Of a DNA stretch of 64,000 nt, positions 54,638 to 64,000 are shown piece after piece. The position numbers were made by a program, and so were the translations under genes. Position 1 is the first letter of the stretch. Every line of letters begins with the position of its first letter. The notes under the pieces were generated by a model that saw only the letters and a program-made list of their open reading frames with translations, did no database searches and was not told where the DNA came from. Source of the stretch: Variovorax sp. Root411 (GTDB lineage: Bacteria > Pseudomonadota > Gammaproteobacteria > Burkholderiales > Burkholderiaceae_C); contig NZ_LMDW01000001.1 of the NCBI RefSeq assembly GCF_001425205.1, forward strand, positions 373,928-437,927. The letters are read 5' to 3'.

Positions 54638-57486
54638 CAGGCAACGCTCCGCGATTCGCCGGCGCCGAACAGGTTGCTCGTGCAACGGCCGCAGATCGTG
54701 GGATGTGCCGGGTCGTGGCCCACGTCGTCGCGGTAGTGCCAGCAGCGCTCGCACTTCTGCGCGGCGCTCGGCGTGACCACGGTCGACAGCGCGTCGCCCG
54801 CCGCGAGCGCGATGGCCGAGGTGATGAAGACGAACTTCAGGTCTTCGCCCAGCGAGCCCAGCAGCGCGAAGTCGTCGGCCGGTGCCGTCAGCTGCAAGTT
54901 GGCCTGCAGCGACGAGCCGACCTTGCCTTCGGCGCGCACGGCTTCGATGTCCTTGTTCACCGCGTCGCGGATCTCGCGGATGCGGCCCCACTTCGCCAGC
55001 AGCGCTTCGTCGGGCGCGGCGAACTGGCTGTACGTCTGCGCGAAGATCGACTCGCCCGGCTTGCCGGTGCCCACGATCTTCCATGCCTCTTCGGCCGTAA
55101 AGCTCAGGAACGGCGCCATCCAGCGCAGCATCGCCTGCGAGATGTGCCACAGCGCCGTCTGCGCGCTGCGGCGCGCGAGCGAGCCCGGGGCCGTCGTGTA
55201 GAGGCGGTCCTTCAGGATGTCGAGGTAGAAGCCGCCCAGGTCTTCCGAGCAGTAGATCTGCAGCTTGGCTACCACCGGGTGGAACTCATACACCTGGTAG
55301 TGCGCGAGGATCTCGGCCTGGAACTGCGAAGCGCGCGAAAGCGCATAGCGGTCGATCTCGAACAACTGGTCGAGCGGCACCGCATCCTTCCGGATGTCGA
55401 AGTCGCTGGTGTTCGCGAGCAAAAAGCGCAGCGTGTTGCGGATGCGGCGGTAGGCATCGACCACGCGCGCGAGGATCTTGTCGTCGCCGGCGATGTCGCC
55501 CGAGTAGTCGCTCGCGGCCACCCAGAGGCGGATGATTTCCGAGCCCAACTTGTTGCCGATTTCCTGCGGATCGATGCCGTTCTTGAGCGACTTGCTCATC
55601 TTGATGCCCTTGGCATCGACCGTGAAGCCGTGCGTCAGCAGGCCGCGGTACGGCGCGCGGTCTTCCAGCATGCAGGCGATCAGCAGCGACGAATGGAACC
55701 ATCCGCGGTGCTGGTCGTGGCCTTCGAGGTACAGGTCGGCTTCCGGCCCCGTTTCGTGGTGCACGTTCGGGTGCGTGCCGCGCAGCACGTGCGAGAAGGT
55801 CGAGCCCGAGTCGAACCACACCTCGAGGATGTCGGTGCTCTTGGTGTAGTGCGGCGCGTCGTCGGCGCCGAGGATTTCCTCGACCGTCACGCGGCTCCAG
55901 GCCTCGATGCCGCCCTTCTCGACGATGTCGGCGGCCTGGTCTAGGATTTCCATCGTCCGCGGATGCAACTCGCCCGAATCCTTGTGCAGGAAGAAGGGGA
56001 TCGGTACGCCCCAGCTGCGCTGGCGGCTGATGCACCAGTCGGGCCGGCCGGCGATCATGTCGTGCAGGCGCGCCTTGCCGTTCTCGGGATAGAAGCTGGT
56101 CTGCTCGATCGCGTCGAGCGCGGTCTGGCGCAGCGTCTTGGGCGCCTTGTCCTTGGTGAACACGCCTTCGCCTTCATCCATGCGCACGAACCACTGCGCG
56201 GCCGCGCGGTAGATCACCGGCGTCTTGTGGCGCCAGCAATGCGGGTAGCTATGGGTGATGGTCTCGGTGGTCAGCAGACGGTTGGCGTCGCGCAGGGCGG
56301 CGATGATCACCGGCACGGCCTTCCAGATGTTCTGGCCGCCGAAGAGCGGGAAGTCGGGCGCGTAGCTGCCGTTGCCCTGGACCGGGTTCAGGATGTCGTC
56401 GTACGCCACGCCATGGGCGATGCAGGAGTTGAAGTCGTCCACGCCGTAGGCAGGCGAGGAGTGCACAAGGCCGGTGCCGTCGGTGGCGGTGGCGTAGTCG
56501 GCCAGGTACACGGGCGACAGGCGCTTGTAGCCGGCATCGACGTCATAGAGCGGGTGTTCGAATTCGAGCCCGCCGAGCGCCTCGCCCTTGACCGTGGCCA
56601 GCACCTTGCCGTCGAGCGCATAGCGCGTCATGCACATCTCGACCAGCGAGTTGGCCAGGATCAGCAGGCCGCGCTCGGTGTCGACCAGCGAGTACTCCAG
56701 CTCGGGGTTCAGGTTGATCGCCTGGTTGGCCGGGATGGTCCACGCGGTGGTGGTCCAGATCACGGCGAAGATGTCGCCGAGGATCGTGTGGTCGGTGCCG
56801 AAGGCCTTGAGCACCTTCTCGCGCTCGTGCGCCTTGAAGGCCACGTCGAGGGTCTGGCTCTTCTTGTCGGCGTATTCGATCTCGAATTCGGCGAGCGAGG
56901 AGCCGCAGTCGAAGCACCAGTAAACGGGCTTCAGGCCGCGGTAAACAAAACCGCGCTCGATCACGCGCTTGAACGCGCGCAGCTCGCCGGCTTCGTTGGC
57001 GAAGTCCATCGTCTTGTACGGGTGATCCCATTCGCCCAGCACGCCCAGGCGCTGGAAGTCGGCCATCTGCTGGGCAATCTGCTCCGTGGCGTAGGCGCGG
57101 CTCTTGGCCTGCATCTCGTCGCGGCTCAGGTTGCGGCCGAACTGCTTTTCGATGGCGTTCTCGATCGGCAGGCCGTGGCAGTCCCAGCCGGGCACGTAGA
57201 GCGCGTCGAAGCCTTCGAGCTGGCGCGCCTTGGTGATCATGTCCTTCAGGATCTTGTTCACCGCGTGACCCATGTGGATCTGGCCGTTGGCGTACGGCGG
57301 GCCGTCGTGCAGGATGAACTTGGGCGCGCCATGGCGCGCGTCGCGCAGGCGGTGGTAGCGGCCTTCGTCGTTCCATTCCTTCACCCAGCCCGGTTCGCGC
57401 TTGGGCAGGTCGCCGCGCATCGGGAAGGGGGTGTCGGGCAGGTTCAGCGTGGAACGGTAGTCGGTGGAGGTGGCAGCGTCAGACAT
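54637..57486 (-). CDS. ileS: Isoleucine-tRNA ligase
   Basis: 949 residues, the full length for bacterial IleRS type 1. HIGH motif variant HMGH in [20 protein letters not shown] in [11 protein letters not shown], editing domain in the central insertion, and the C-terminal zinc finger [12 protein letters not shown] with CGRCTSN. It attaches isoleucine to tRNA-Ile. Second gene of ribF-ileS-lspA. Confidence 0.98.
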   Translation of the reverse strand: MSDAATSTDYRSTLNLPDTPFPMRGDLPKREPGWVKEWNDEGRYHRLRDARHGAPKFILHDGPPYANGQIHMGHAVNKILKDMITKARQLEGFDALYVPGWDCHGLPIENAIEKQFGRNLSRDEMQAKSRAYATEQIAQQMADFQRLGVLGEWDHPYKTMDFANEAGELRAFKRVIERGFVYRGLKPVYWCFDCGSSLAEFEIEYADKKSQTLDVAFKAHEREKVLKAFGTDHTILGDIFAVIWTTTAWTIPANQAINLNPELEYSLVDTERGLLILANSLVEMCMTRYALDGKVLATVKGEALGGLEFEHPLYDVDAGYKRLSPVYLADYATATDGTGLVHSSPAYGVDDFNSCIAHGVAYDDILNPVQGNGSYAPDFPLFGGQNIWKAVPVIIAALRDANRLLTTETITHSYPHCWRHKTPVIYRAAAQWFVRMDEGEGVFTKDKAPKTLRQTALDAIEQTSFYPENGKARLHDMIAGRPDWCISRQRSWGVPIPFFLHKDSGELHPRTMEILDQAADIVEKGGIEAWSRVTVEEILGADDAPHYTKSTDILEVWFDSGSTFSHVLRGTHPNVHHETGPEADLYLEGHDQHRGWFHSSLLIACMLEDRAPYRGLLTHGFTVDAKGIKMSKSLKNGIDPQEIGNKLGSEIIRLWVAASDYSGDIAGDDKILARVVDAYRRIRNTLRFLLANTSDFDIRKDAVPLDQLFEIDRYALSRASQFQAEILAHYQVYEFHPVVAKLQIYCSEDLGGFYLDILKDRLYTTAPGSLARRSAQTALWHISQAMLRWMAPFLSFTAEEAWKIVGTGKPGESIFAQTYSQFAAPDEALLAKWGRIREIRDAVNKDIEAVRAEGKVGSSLQANLQLTAPADDFALLGSLGEDLKFVFITSAIALAAGDALSTVVTPSAAQKCERCWHYRDDVGHDPAHPTICGRCTSNLFGAGESRSVA

Positions 57487-57608
57487 GTTGGGTGCGAAAC
57501 AGAGGGGCTTCGACAGGCTCAGCCCGAACTGCGTGGAGCGCGTCGGTGCGGAAGGTAAAGCCGTTCGCCCTGAGCTTGTCGAAGGGCGGCAGCACGGTGC
57601 GTGCAGGG

Positions 57609-58646
57609 CTAAATTCGATCGCGCGTGGTCTGGCGGTGGGTTTCGGCGTGGGTCGATGCAAAGAACGCACGTGCGTCGCGCCCATCCTTCGCGATGCCCG
57701 CAGTGAGGGCCTCGAGGCTGGTGTAGCGCAATTCGTCGTGCAGTTTGTGCAGGAGTTCCACGCGGACGATTTTACCGTAGGCCCCTTCGGCGCCCAGATG
57801 CGATGGCCACTCCAGGCAATGCGTCTCCAGCAGAACCCGGCCGGCGTTGACGTCGTTGGCGTCCAGCGAGGGCCGCACCCCGAGGTTGGCCACGCCCGGC
57901 AGCGGCTGGTCGGCCAGGCCGTGCACCAGCACCGCGAAGATGCCGCTGGCGGCCGGCTTCCAGTGCTTGAAGCGCAGGTTGAGGGTGCGAAAACCGTCGT
58001 CCTTACCCGGCGAGGAGGCGCCCAGCGCCCGGCCCAGCTTGCGGCCATGGACCACGTGGCCCGAGATGGTGTACGGGCGGCCCAGCAGGGTGTGGGCGTC
58101 GGCCATGCGGCCCTCGGCCAGCGCATCGCGCACGGCGGAGCTGGACACCCGCAGGCCATGCACCTCGTAGCTGTTCATGCGCGCGACGTCGAAGCCATTG
58201 GCGTCGCCGGCCGCGTCGAGCATGGCGTAGTCGCCGGCCCGCCTGGCGCCGAAGCGGAAGTCGTCGCCCACCAGCACGTAGCGCGCGCCCAGGCCGTCGA
58301 TCAGCACGTTCTGGATGAATTCTTCCGGCGACTGCGAGGCCAGGCGGCCGTCGAACGGCAGCACGATGGTCTGGGCCACGCCGCAGGCCGCCAGCTCGGT
58401 CAGCTTGTCGCGCAGCGTGCCGATGCGTGCCGGGGCCAGGTCGGGCTTCCTGGTGACGGCCGCGAAATAGTCGCGCGGGTGCGGCTCGAAGGTCAGCACG
58501 CAGCTCGGCAACCCGCGATGGCGGGCCTCGGTCTGCAAAAGCGCCAGCATGGCCTGGTGGCCACGGTGGACGCCGTCGAAATTCCCGATCGTGAGGGCGC
58601 AGGCCGGAGCTACGCCCGGGTGCCGGAAGCCGCGAAAAACCTGCAT
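57609..58646 (-). CDS. ribF: RibF: riboflavin kinase / FAD synthetase
   Basis: 345 residues. The N-terminal adenylyltransferase domain has [14 protein letters not shown] and [11 protein letters not shown]. The C-terminal kinase domain begins [21 protein letters not shown], but the usual GFPTAN flavokinase motif is absent. An insertion leads into [12 protein letters not shown], so the Thr and Asn of PTAN may be kept as RTLN. It makes FMN and FAD. It precedes ileS by 122 bases that show no feature. Confidence 0.93.
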   Translation of the reverse strand: MQVFRGFRHPGVAPACALTIGNFDGVHRGHQAMLALLQTEARHRGLPSCVLTFEPHPRDYFAAVTRKPDLAPARIGTLRDKLTELAACGVAQTIVLPFDGRLASQSPEEFIQNVLIDGLGARYVLVGDDFRFGARRAGDYAMLDAAGDANGFDVARMNSYEVHGLRVSSSAVRDALAEGRMADAHTLLGRPYTISGHVVHGRKLGRALGASSPGKDDGFRTLNLRFKHWKPAASGIFAVLVHGLADQPLPGVANLGVRPSLDANDVNAGRVLLETHCLEWPSHLGAEGAYGKIVRVELLHKLHDELRYTSLEALTAGIAKDGRDARAFFASTHAETHRQTTRDRI

Positions 58647-58705
58647 CGGTGAGTATCTTTTTGATAGCGCCTTTCGCCCGTCGAATGGGCGAATCAGGCC
58701 GATTT

Positions 58706-58729
58706 GTCACAAAGCCGGTATATTGTGAC
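58706..58729. promoter_or_regulatory. Inverted repeat between ribF and the HNH gene
   Basis: GTCACAA (58706-58712) and TTGTGAC (58723-58729) form a perfect 7+7 dyad with a ten-base spacer. It lies in the 164-base gap between the divergent ribF and HNH genes. AT-rich compared with its surroundings, it could be an operator. Confidence 0.5.
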
Positions 58730-58810
58730 GCAGTGCGTGGTCAGGCGTGAGCCGCCGAGCACCCCGAGTCTCTGGTCTCTGCGTGGTTTTCTCGTTTCGA
58801 GGAGTCGTGT

Positions 58811-59371
58811 GTGAAGGTCTTGAAGCTGTCGGCCCAAGGGCTGCCCCAGTCATGGATTTCGCTGGAACAGGCGGTGATCCACTACGCGGCGGACGAAGTC
58901 CGCTGGGAAGTGGGCGCGCAGGTGGCGGTGTTCCGTGGCGGCCACAACGCGATCACGGGCGAGCAGTCGCAGATCGCGATCAACAGCATCATCGGCACCA
59001 AGGGCGTGCCGCGCATCAATCCTTTCACGCAGCGGCCCGGGCTCACCAACAGCAAGCTGTTCTCGCGCGACCGCAACGTTTGTGCTTACTGCGGCGGGCA
59101 TTTCCATGAAGACGAGCTCACGCGCGAGCACATCATCCCGTTCGCCCAAAGGGGCATCGATACCTGGATGAACGTGGTCACGGCCTGCAAGCCGTGCAAC
59201 CACCGCAAGAGCAGCCGCACGCCGGAGCAGGCGAACATGCCGCTGCTCTACGCGCCCTACGTGCCCAGCCTCTGGGAAGATTTCATTCTGCGCAACCGCC
59301 GCATCCTGGCCGACCAGATGGAATTCCTGATGGCGCACCTGCCCCAGAGTTCGCGGCTTCACGACGGCTAG
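58811..59371 (+). CDS. HNH endonuclease-family protein
   Basis: 186 residues from a GTG at 58811. The HNH core in the C-terminal half has CAYCGG, TREHIIPFAQRG, NVVTACKPCNHRKSS: two CxxC zinc pairs around the EHIIP active-site histidine. The N-terminal half (WISLEQAVIHYAADEVRWEV) is shared by a widely conserved group in Burkholderiales. It cleaves or nicks nucleic acid, and no phage or toxin genes are nearby. Cellular role unclear. Confidence 0.87.
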   Translation: MKVLKLSAQGLPQSWISLEQAVIHYAADEVRWEVGAQVAVFRGGHNAITGEQSQIAINSIIGTKGVPRINPFTQRPGLTNSKLFSRDRNVCAYCGGHFHEDELTREHIIPFAQRGIDTWMNVVTACKPCNHRKSSRTPEQANMPLLYAPYVPSLWEDFILRNRRILADQMEFLMAHLPQSSRLHDG

Positions 59372-59487
59372 GCCGAGGCGCTCCGCGCCAGACTGCTCCC
59401 ACGCGCATCCGCTGCGCCCTCCGACCGGGCGCATCGTCGTTTCGCCGAACATGGCGGAACTTCTTCCTCCGTCGAGGAGGGGTGCAC

Positions 59488-60684
59488 ATGCCAGGAGGCG
59501 CCATGAGCAGCATCGCCGTGAAACCGCTCCCCGGCTCCGGCCCCGAGCTCTCGGGTTCGTCCCGTCTGTCGCCAGGCCTTCGCAGCGTCGTGACCTGGGA
59601 CGTGGACCCGCACGGCTACTGCACCGAGCACGAGCATGCCACGCGCGCTCACTTTGCACGGCGGCTGGCGGCCCTCAAGGGCTGCACTTTCGCAGGCGTC
59701 TACGATCCACGGCAAGCCTACGACAGCGTGCCTTACTTCGTACCGAGCGACACCCTCACCGATCCGGCGCTGGCGCGTGCAATGGGCATCGCCGGAGTGG
59801 ACGACCTGTTCGGCGGTGTGGTGCCCTACGCCTTCGTCGCCACCAAGGTGATCACCCATCCATTGATCGGCGCCGATGCCTTGCGGCCGGAGGGCTGGTC
59901 CCTGCGCTTCGCGCCGGAGGTCGTGGATGCGGTACTCCTCGGCTATTCGTGCTTCTCCCGCGAAGAGGCGCGCAAGGCGGGGCGCATGCTGCTCGAAGGT
60001 GGCGCTGCACGGGTCAAGCCGGTGATCGCGACCGGAGGACGCGGGCAGGTCGTCGTCGGGGGCGTCGATGCACTCGACCGCTGTCTCGATGCCATGGACG
60101 AAGCCGAGATCACGACCCGTGGCCTCGTGCTCGAGGAGAACCTCGACCGGCCGAGGACCTACAGCGTCGGACAGGTGAGCGTGGGGCACCTTGTCGCCAG
60201 CTATTGCGGCGAGCAGCGTTCGACCCGGGACAACGCCGGGCAGGAGGTCTACGGCGGCTCCGACCTGATACTTGTGCGCGGCGATTTCGACAGGCTGCTC
60301 GCCGTCGTGAATCCGGCACCGCCGCTTCGCCGTGCGATCGAGCAGGCGCGGCACTACCACCGGGCCGTGTCCGGCTGCTACCCGGGCTTCTTCGCCTCGC
60401 GGGTGAACTATGACGTGGCGCAGGGCATGGGCAGCCGGGGCGACTGGCGCTCGGGGGTGCTGGAGCAGTCGTGGCGCGTGGGTGGCGCCACCGGCGCGGA
60501 GATCGCGGCGCTCGAAGCGTTCCATGCGCACCCGGAGTGCGACTGCGTGCTCGCATCCTCCTTCGAGGTCTACGGAGCGGCCGCACCGCCCGCGGATGCC
60601 ATCGTGGCCTACCACGGCATCGACAGCGAGATCGGGCGGCTTTCAAAATTCACATTGCTGAAGCGACATGCCGACACGCCATAG
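59488..60684 (+). CDS. DUF3182 family protein (ATP-grasp-like features)
   Basis: 398 residues from the ATG at 59488, with GAGGAGG before it. The ATG at 59503 with AGGAGG is an alternative. It matches DUF3182. In the middle, RVKPVIATGGRGQVVVGG resembles an ATP-grasp lysine and glycine loop. LVLEENLDRPRTYSVGQVSVG resembles the ATP-grasp acidic strand, and a Lys/Asn/Asp-rich region follows. No function has been assigned to the family. Its end overlaps the following hydrolase gene by 17 bases, so the two are translated together. Confidence 0.75.
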   Translation: MPGGAMSSIAVKPLPGSGPELSGSSRLSPGLRSVVTWDVDPHGYCTEHEHATRAHFARRLAALKGCTFAGVYDPRQAYDSVPYFVPSDTLTDPALARAMGIAGVDDLFGGVVPYAFVATKVITHPLIGADALRPEGWSLRFAPEVVDAVLLGYSCFSREEARKAGRMLLEGGAARVKPVIATGGRGQVVVGGVDALDRCLDAMDEAEITTRGLVLEENLDRPRTYSVGQVSVGHLVASYCGEQRSTRDNAGQEVYGGSDLILVRGDFDRLLAVVNPAPPLRRAIEQARHYHRAVSGCYPGFFASRVNYDVAQGMGSRGDWRSGVLEQSWRVGGATGAEIAALEAFHAHPECDCVLASSFEVYGAAAPPADAIVAYHGIDSEIGRLSKFTLLKRHADTP

Positions 60685-61444
60685 CCTCATCGATATTGCC
60701 GTAGATGGCCAGCACATCCAGGGCACATTGTTTGCCGCGTCGACGATGGTGCCCGGTGTGCTCCTGGTTCACGGCTGGGATGGAAGCCAGGAGCAATACC
60801 TGAAGCGGGCCAATGAAATCGCGGCGCTGGGCTGCGTGTGCCTGACCTTCGATCTGCGAGGGCATGCGCGCCACGCGGCGCAACGTCAGCAGGTGACCCG
60901 CGAAGACAATCTGCGCGATGTACTGGCCGCGTACGACGTGCTGGTCGGCCATCCGACCGTCGACCCCGGGGCCATCGCCATCGTAGGCAGCAGCTATGGC
61001 GGGTATCTGGCTTCGCTGGTAAGCGCGCTGCGGCCGGTGCGCTGGCTCGCGCTGCGTGCGCCGGCGCTTTACCGCGACCGCGAGTGGGATACGCCCAAGG
61101 GAAAGCTGAGCCGATCCGACCTCGTGGCTTACCGCCGCTCGCTGGTGGGGCCCGGCGACAACCGGGCACTCGCCGCATGCGCGGCCTTTGCCGGCGACGT
61201 CCTCATCGTCGAGTCGGAGGACGACCAGATCGTCCCCCACCCCGTGGTGGAGAACTACCTGGCTGCCTTCAAGCGGGTGAAATCGGTGACCTACCGCGTG
61301 CTCTCCGGCGCCGATCACGCGCTGTCCAAACAGGAGTCGCGCCAGGCCTACGGCGCGTTGCTGGTTTCGTGGATCACCGAAATGACGCTCGGAGCCCGGG
61401 CGACGGCGACCATCACGAAGCCGGTTGCCAGCAGTTCGGCTTGA
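60668..61444 (+). CDS. Alpha/beta hydrolase (paired with DUF3182)
   Basis: 258 residues. Nucleophile S109 in IVGSSYGGYLASL, acid in EDDQIVPHPVVE and H in GADHALSKQ form the triad. VLLVHGWDGSQEQY is the oxyanion-hole loop. It may be an esterase or an acyl-peptidase-like enzyme. It is tightly coupled with the DUF3182 gene, so the two probably work on the same molecule. Confidence 0.85.
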   Translation: MPTRHSLIDIAVDGQHIQGTLFAASTMVPGVLLVHGWDGSQEQYLKRANEIAALGCVCLTFDLRGHARHAAQRQQVTREDNLRDVLAAYDVLVGHPTVDPGAIAIVGSSYGGYLASLVSALRPVRWLALRAPALYRDREWDTPKGKLSRSDLVAYRRSLVGPGDNRALAACAAFAGDVLIVESEDDQIVPHPVVENYLAAFKRVKSVTYRVLSGADHALSKQESRQAYGALLVSWITEMTLGARATATITKPVASSSA

Positions 61445-61556
61445 GCAGGCGCGTGTTGCCAAGCCCGAACAGCCGGCCGGCTACTTTTTCATCACTTGAC
61501 TTCGGCCGTGCCCTTGGACTCGTCGGCATTGGCCTTGGCTTCTTCGACGCTCCTTC

Positions 61557-62345
61557 TCAGCGCTTCCAGTCCGGCGGGCGCTTCTCGATGAAAGCCTGCA
61601 CGCCTTCGAGCGCGCTCTCGTCCATCATGTTGCAGGCCATGGTCTGGCTGGCATCGGCGAGCGCGGCCTCGATGCCGGTTTCGAGCTGGCGGTAGAACAA
61701 GGCCTTGCCCAGCGCGAGCGCCTGGCGGGGCTTGGCGACGATGCTGGCCACCAGTGTCTCGACGGCCGAGTCGAGTTCTTCGGGCGCCGCGACGCGGTTG
61801 ACCAGTCCCTTCTCGCGCGCTTCCTGCGCGCTGATGAAGTCGCCCGTCACCAGCATCTCGAAGGCTTCCTTGCGGCCGAGGTTGCGCGAAAGCGTGACGC
61901 TCGGCGTGGCGCAGAACAGCCCCACGTTCACGCCGCTGACTGCGAAGCGCGCCTCGCTCGACGCCACGGCCAGGTCGCAGACCGCAACCAGCTGGCAACC
62001 CGCCGCCGTCGCGATGCCGTGCACGCGCGCGATCACGGGCACCGGCAGCTTCTGGATCGACAGCATCATCGCGCCGCAGCGTTCGAACAGCTGCCGGTAG
62101 TAGCCGAGCGATGGTGCGGCGCGCATTTCCTTCAGGTCGTGGCCCGCGCAGAAGGCCTTGCCCGCCGCCGCGATGACGACCGCGCGAATGGTGTCGTCTG
62201 CCGCGATCTCGCCGAGCGCCTGCTCGAGCGCGCCGAGCATGGCCTCGGAGAGTGCATTGAACGAGGTCGGCCGGTTCAGCGTCAGCGTGACCACGCCACG
62301 GCTGTCGCGCGCCTGCAGGACGAAGGGCGTGTTCGCGTCGTTCAT
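61557..62345 (-). CDS. Enoyl-CoA hydratase/isomerase family protein (ECHDC3-like)
   Basis: 262 residues of the crotonase fold: AAGKAFCAGHDLKEM and HGIATAAGCQLVAVCDLAVA. The second catalytic region reads VGLFCATPSVTLSRNLG, which lacks the usual Glu/Gly-Gly pattern, as in ECHDC3-type proteins, so activity and substrate are uncertain. It lies 13 bases downstream of the hydrolase lipoprotein gene and may share its transcript. Confidence 0.87.
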   Translation of the reverse strand: MNDANTPFVLQARDSRGVVTLTLNRPTSFNALSEAMLGALEQALGEIAADDTIRAVVIAAAGKAFCAGHDLKEMRAAPSLGYYRQLFERCGAMMLSIQKLPVPVIARVHGIATAAGCQLVAVCDLAVASSEARFAVSGVNVGLFCATPSVTLSRNLGRKEAFEMLVTGDFISAQEAREKGLVNRVAAPEELDSAVETLVASIVAKPRQALALGKALFYRQLETGIEAALADASQTMACNMMDESALEGVQAFIEKRPPDWKR

Positions 62346-62358
62346 GGCTGGCCGTGCT

Positions 62359-63723
62359 TCAGTAGGTCAGTTCGAGCACGGTCGTGTGCTCGCTCGCGGC
62401 CGGCCACGTGAGGCCCGTGATGCGCTCGCCGTTGAATTCGCCGGCCACCGCGCGCGGGGCGCCGCCGCCCTCGATGCGCAGCCGCGAGGTCGAAACGCCC
62501 GCGCCCTTGGGTGGCACACCTGCCGGGGGGCTCTTCCCGTCGAAGCGCATGGTGTCGCGCTGCGCGTCGAAGTAGCCGCGCGGCCGTGTGAAAACGACGA
62601 CCGCGCTGGCTCCGTTGTCGGCCGGAATGATGCGCTCCGGCCGCAGGTTCACGACGCTGCTGCTGCGCGGGAACGGGCTGCGGTAGATGTGCGTGGTGCC
62701 GTAGCTGGGCGTGGCCAGGACGAACTCGTAGGCCGCGTCGCCGCGCGCCTTGAAAGGCCCCCAGCGGCCATCGGCGCCGACCGACTTGGTGAAGACGGCC
62801 TCGCCGAGCCGCGCGCCGGTGGCGAGGTCGACGGCAAATACGGTGACCTTCGCGCCGTTCAGTGGAAGATTTTCCGAACCGAGCGCACGGCCATTGAGCA
62901 CGACATCCGCCTCGGCCGCGACGTCCGTGCCGCGCGGTGCCTGGCCGGTCAGGAACTGCCATGTCACCGCGAACGCTGCGGGCGAGAACGAGGTCTCGCG
63001 ATGGTCGACGCGCGGCAGCACGACATTGGTCGCGCCCTTGAGTGCCGGCCCGTCGAAGCCGATGTTCGTCGGCTTGCCGGGCGCGCCGATCCACACGCCG
63101 TCGGGCTGCGCATACTTGTCGTTGTTGTCCGAGCGCAGCGTCATCCACTTCACGCCCGGCGTGACCTCCTCGCCGTTCGGTCCCTTCGGCGTGTTGAGCT
63201 GCTGCATGAAGCCGGACAGCCCCGAGAACTCGTTGTTCTCGCGGAAGCCCTTCACCACCCAGATGCCGTGCGCCGGGTTGCCGCCCAGCACCACATGGCT
63301 CACCACAGCCGCGCCGCCGCCGTTCTGCACGTAGTTGCGGATGGTGTTGCCGCCGCGCGAGTTGCCGATCAGCACGACCTTGCTGGCGCCGGTGGCCTTC
63401 AGTACCTTGTCGACCTCGGCCTTCAGGAACAGCGCCGAATCGCCGGTCGAGCTGCGCCCGGCCTGGGCCACGGCGTCGTCGTCGCGCGCGACCGGGTTCG
63501 GCTGGTCGACCGCGAAGAGCCGCTCGCGCGGCCAGCCGTTCGACTCGAAGCGCCAGATCGTCGTCTGCCAGAGCGCGGCCGAGTCGCCGTTGCCGTGCAT
63601 GAACACGATGGGCGGGCGCTCGGTGTATGACGGCGATCGGGCGGTGGCGCAGGCGGTCAGCATGGCGGTGGCGGCTGTGCCGGTGACGGCCAAGGCAAGA
63701 AGAAGGGTGCGGCGGGATTGCAT
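62359..63723 (-). CDS. Predicted lipoprotein alpha/beta hydrolase
   Basis: 454 residues. Signal peptide with lipobox LTAC (C25). The alpha/beta hydrolase core shows VFMHGNGDSAALW, and the nucleophile motif GNSRGG with its serine is in KVVLIGNSRGGNTI. The C-terminal third is a beta-rich domain (about residues 290-450). It may hydrolyse extracellular or envelope polymers or esters. The substrate is unknown. Confidence 0.8.
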   Translation of the reverse strand: MQSRRTLLLALAVTGTAATAMLTACATARSPSYTERPPIVFMHGNGDSAALWQTTIWRFESNGWPRERLFAVDQPNPVARDDDAVAQAGRSSTGDSALFLKAEVDKVLKATGASKVVLIGNSRGGNTIRNYVQNGGGAAVVSHVVLGGNPAHGIWVVKGFRENNEFSGLSGFMQQLNTPKGPNGEEVTPGVKWMTLRSDNNDKYAQPDGVWIGAPGKPTNIGFDGPALKGATNVVLPRVDHRETSFSPAAFAVTWQFLTGQAPRGTDVAAEADVVLNGRALGSENLPLNGAKVTVFAVDLATGARLGEAVFTKSVGADGRWGPFKARGDAAYEFVLATPSYGTTHIYRSPFPRSSSVVNLRPERIIPADNGASAVVVFTRPRGYFDAQRDTMRFDGKSPPAGVPPKGAGVSTSRLRIEGGGAPRAVAGEFNGERITGLTWPAASEHTTVLELTY

Positions 63724-63762
63724 GTTTCGTTCCTGGGTTCCTGGAGTTTGGTTCCAAGTGAA

Positions 63763-63794
63763 AACGCCCGCCGGCGCAAAGGCGGGCGGGCGTT
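63763..63794 (-). terminator. Terminator after the acyl-CoA dehydrogenase gene
   Basis: Inverted repeats AACGCCCGCC and GGCGGGCGGGCGTT form a strong GC stem, followed on the minus strand by TTTTCAC. It lies 23 bases past the stop codon. Confidence 0.8.
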
Positions 63795-63816
63795 GGATGC
63801 TAGGGGAAAAAGTCCG

Positions 63817-64000
63817 TCAGGCGAAGACGCCGGCGGTGTCCTGCATGCGGGCGGAGACTTCGCCCAGGTGATGCAGCGTGTCGCCGAAGGTCATTTCCAT
63901 CTGCGTGAGCTTGCGGAAGTAGTGGCTGCCGATGTATTCGTCGGTCACGCCGATGCCGCCATGAAGCTGCACCGAGTTCGCGGCCACATAACGCATCGAC
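63817..64000 (-). CDS. Acyl-CoA dehydrogenase, C-terminal fragment
   Basis: The last 61 residues. VQLHGGIGVTDEYIGSHYFR is the conserved C-terminal FAD-contact region of acyl-CoA dehydrogenases. The N-terminal part lies beyond the window. Same strand as the enoyl-CoA hydratase and hydrolase lipoprotein, but a strong terminator separates it from them. Confidence 0.93.
   Translation of the reverse strand, partial: SMRYVAANSVQLHGGIGVTDEYIGSHYFRKLTQMEMTFGDTLHHLGEVSARMQDTAGVFA

Noticed and set aside
57487..57608. Possible riboswitch or leader between ribF and ileS
   Set aside because: Only short unconvincing pairings are visible and no known FMN or T-box signature could be found.
61445..61556. 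A short Glu/Lys-rich continuation frame downstream of the enoyl-CoA hydratase
   Set aside because: The hydratase ends at its expected C-terminus and the extra frame is a different phase with no start or homology.

Overview
The window is about 64 kb of high-GC DNA, densely packed with genes. Its content points to a betaproteobacterium of the Burkholderiales, most likely a Comamonadaceae member such as Variovorax. The grounds are two tripartite tricarboxylate transporter (TTT) loci, a Bug-type receptor, the ribF-ileS-lspA order, a TetR-type PaaR controlling phenylacetate genes, and recurrent GC-rich palindromic repeats. The genus is an inference. There are no rRNA, tRNA or CRISPR loci and no intact insertion sequence.

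Layout. 1-5.2 kb: the end of a GltI-like binding protein followed by a class V aminotransferase, a decayed SulP/STAS remnant, a DUF4337 membrane protein and a TctA/TctB pair. 5.4-9.5 kb: a tightly overlapped minus-strand operon of undecaprenyl-PP phosphatase, GT2 transferase, GT39 ArnT-like transferase and ChbG/HpnK (NaxD-like) deacetylase. It reads as a lipid-carrier aminosugar pathway for modifying lipid A. 9.6-10.7 kb: two small membrane proteins. 10.8-26.2 kb: the phenylacetyl-CoA pathway, in transcription order paaG-I-K-A-B-C-D-E, a four-gene branched-chain-type ABC transporter (livK, livH, a livM-livG fusion, livF) and paaZ. paaY and paaR run the other way from a shared control region with a clear operator. 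26.2-30.3 kb: MoxR-DUF58-VWA and an anchored S1C protease. 30.3-34.9 kb: TatD, a Lys/Ala/Thr-rich exported protein, and an overlapping trio of deoxyinosine glycosylase, spermidine synthase-like protein and GspE/PilB ATPase.

35-42.6 kb: a second TTT system (tctB, tctA, LysR, tctC) with gamma-glutamyltransferase, an EamA exporter and an unusual SDR protein. 42.7-48 kb: EamA, quinone oxidoreductase, a single-domain response regulator, an SBF-type transporter and an Na/Pi cotransporter. 48.1-54 kb: a LacI-controlled ABC importer with a metallophosphodiesterase, apparently for uptake and hydrolysis of a phosphodiester or phosphonate-like compound. 54.1-58.6 kb: ribF, ileS, lspA. 58.8-64 kb: HNH nuclease, a DUF3182 protein overlapping an alpha/beta hydrolase, enoyl-CoA hydratase, a hydrolase lipoprotein and the end of an acyl-CoA dehydrogenase.

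Two repeat families stand out. Family A consists of about 120-bp double hairpins, with three copies in gaps of the paa operon. Family B is an inverted pair of identical 42-bp cores, with two full copies and one collapsed copy. The best leads for new biology are the lipid-carrier aminosugar operon, the DUF3182/hydrolase pair, the phosphodiester cassette and repeat family B.
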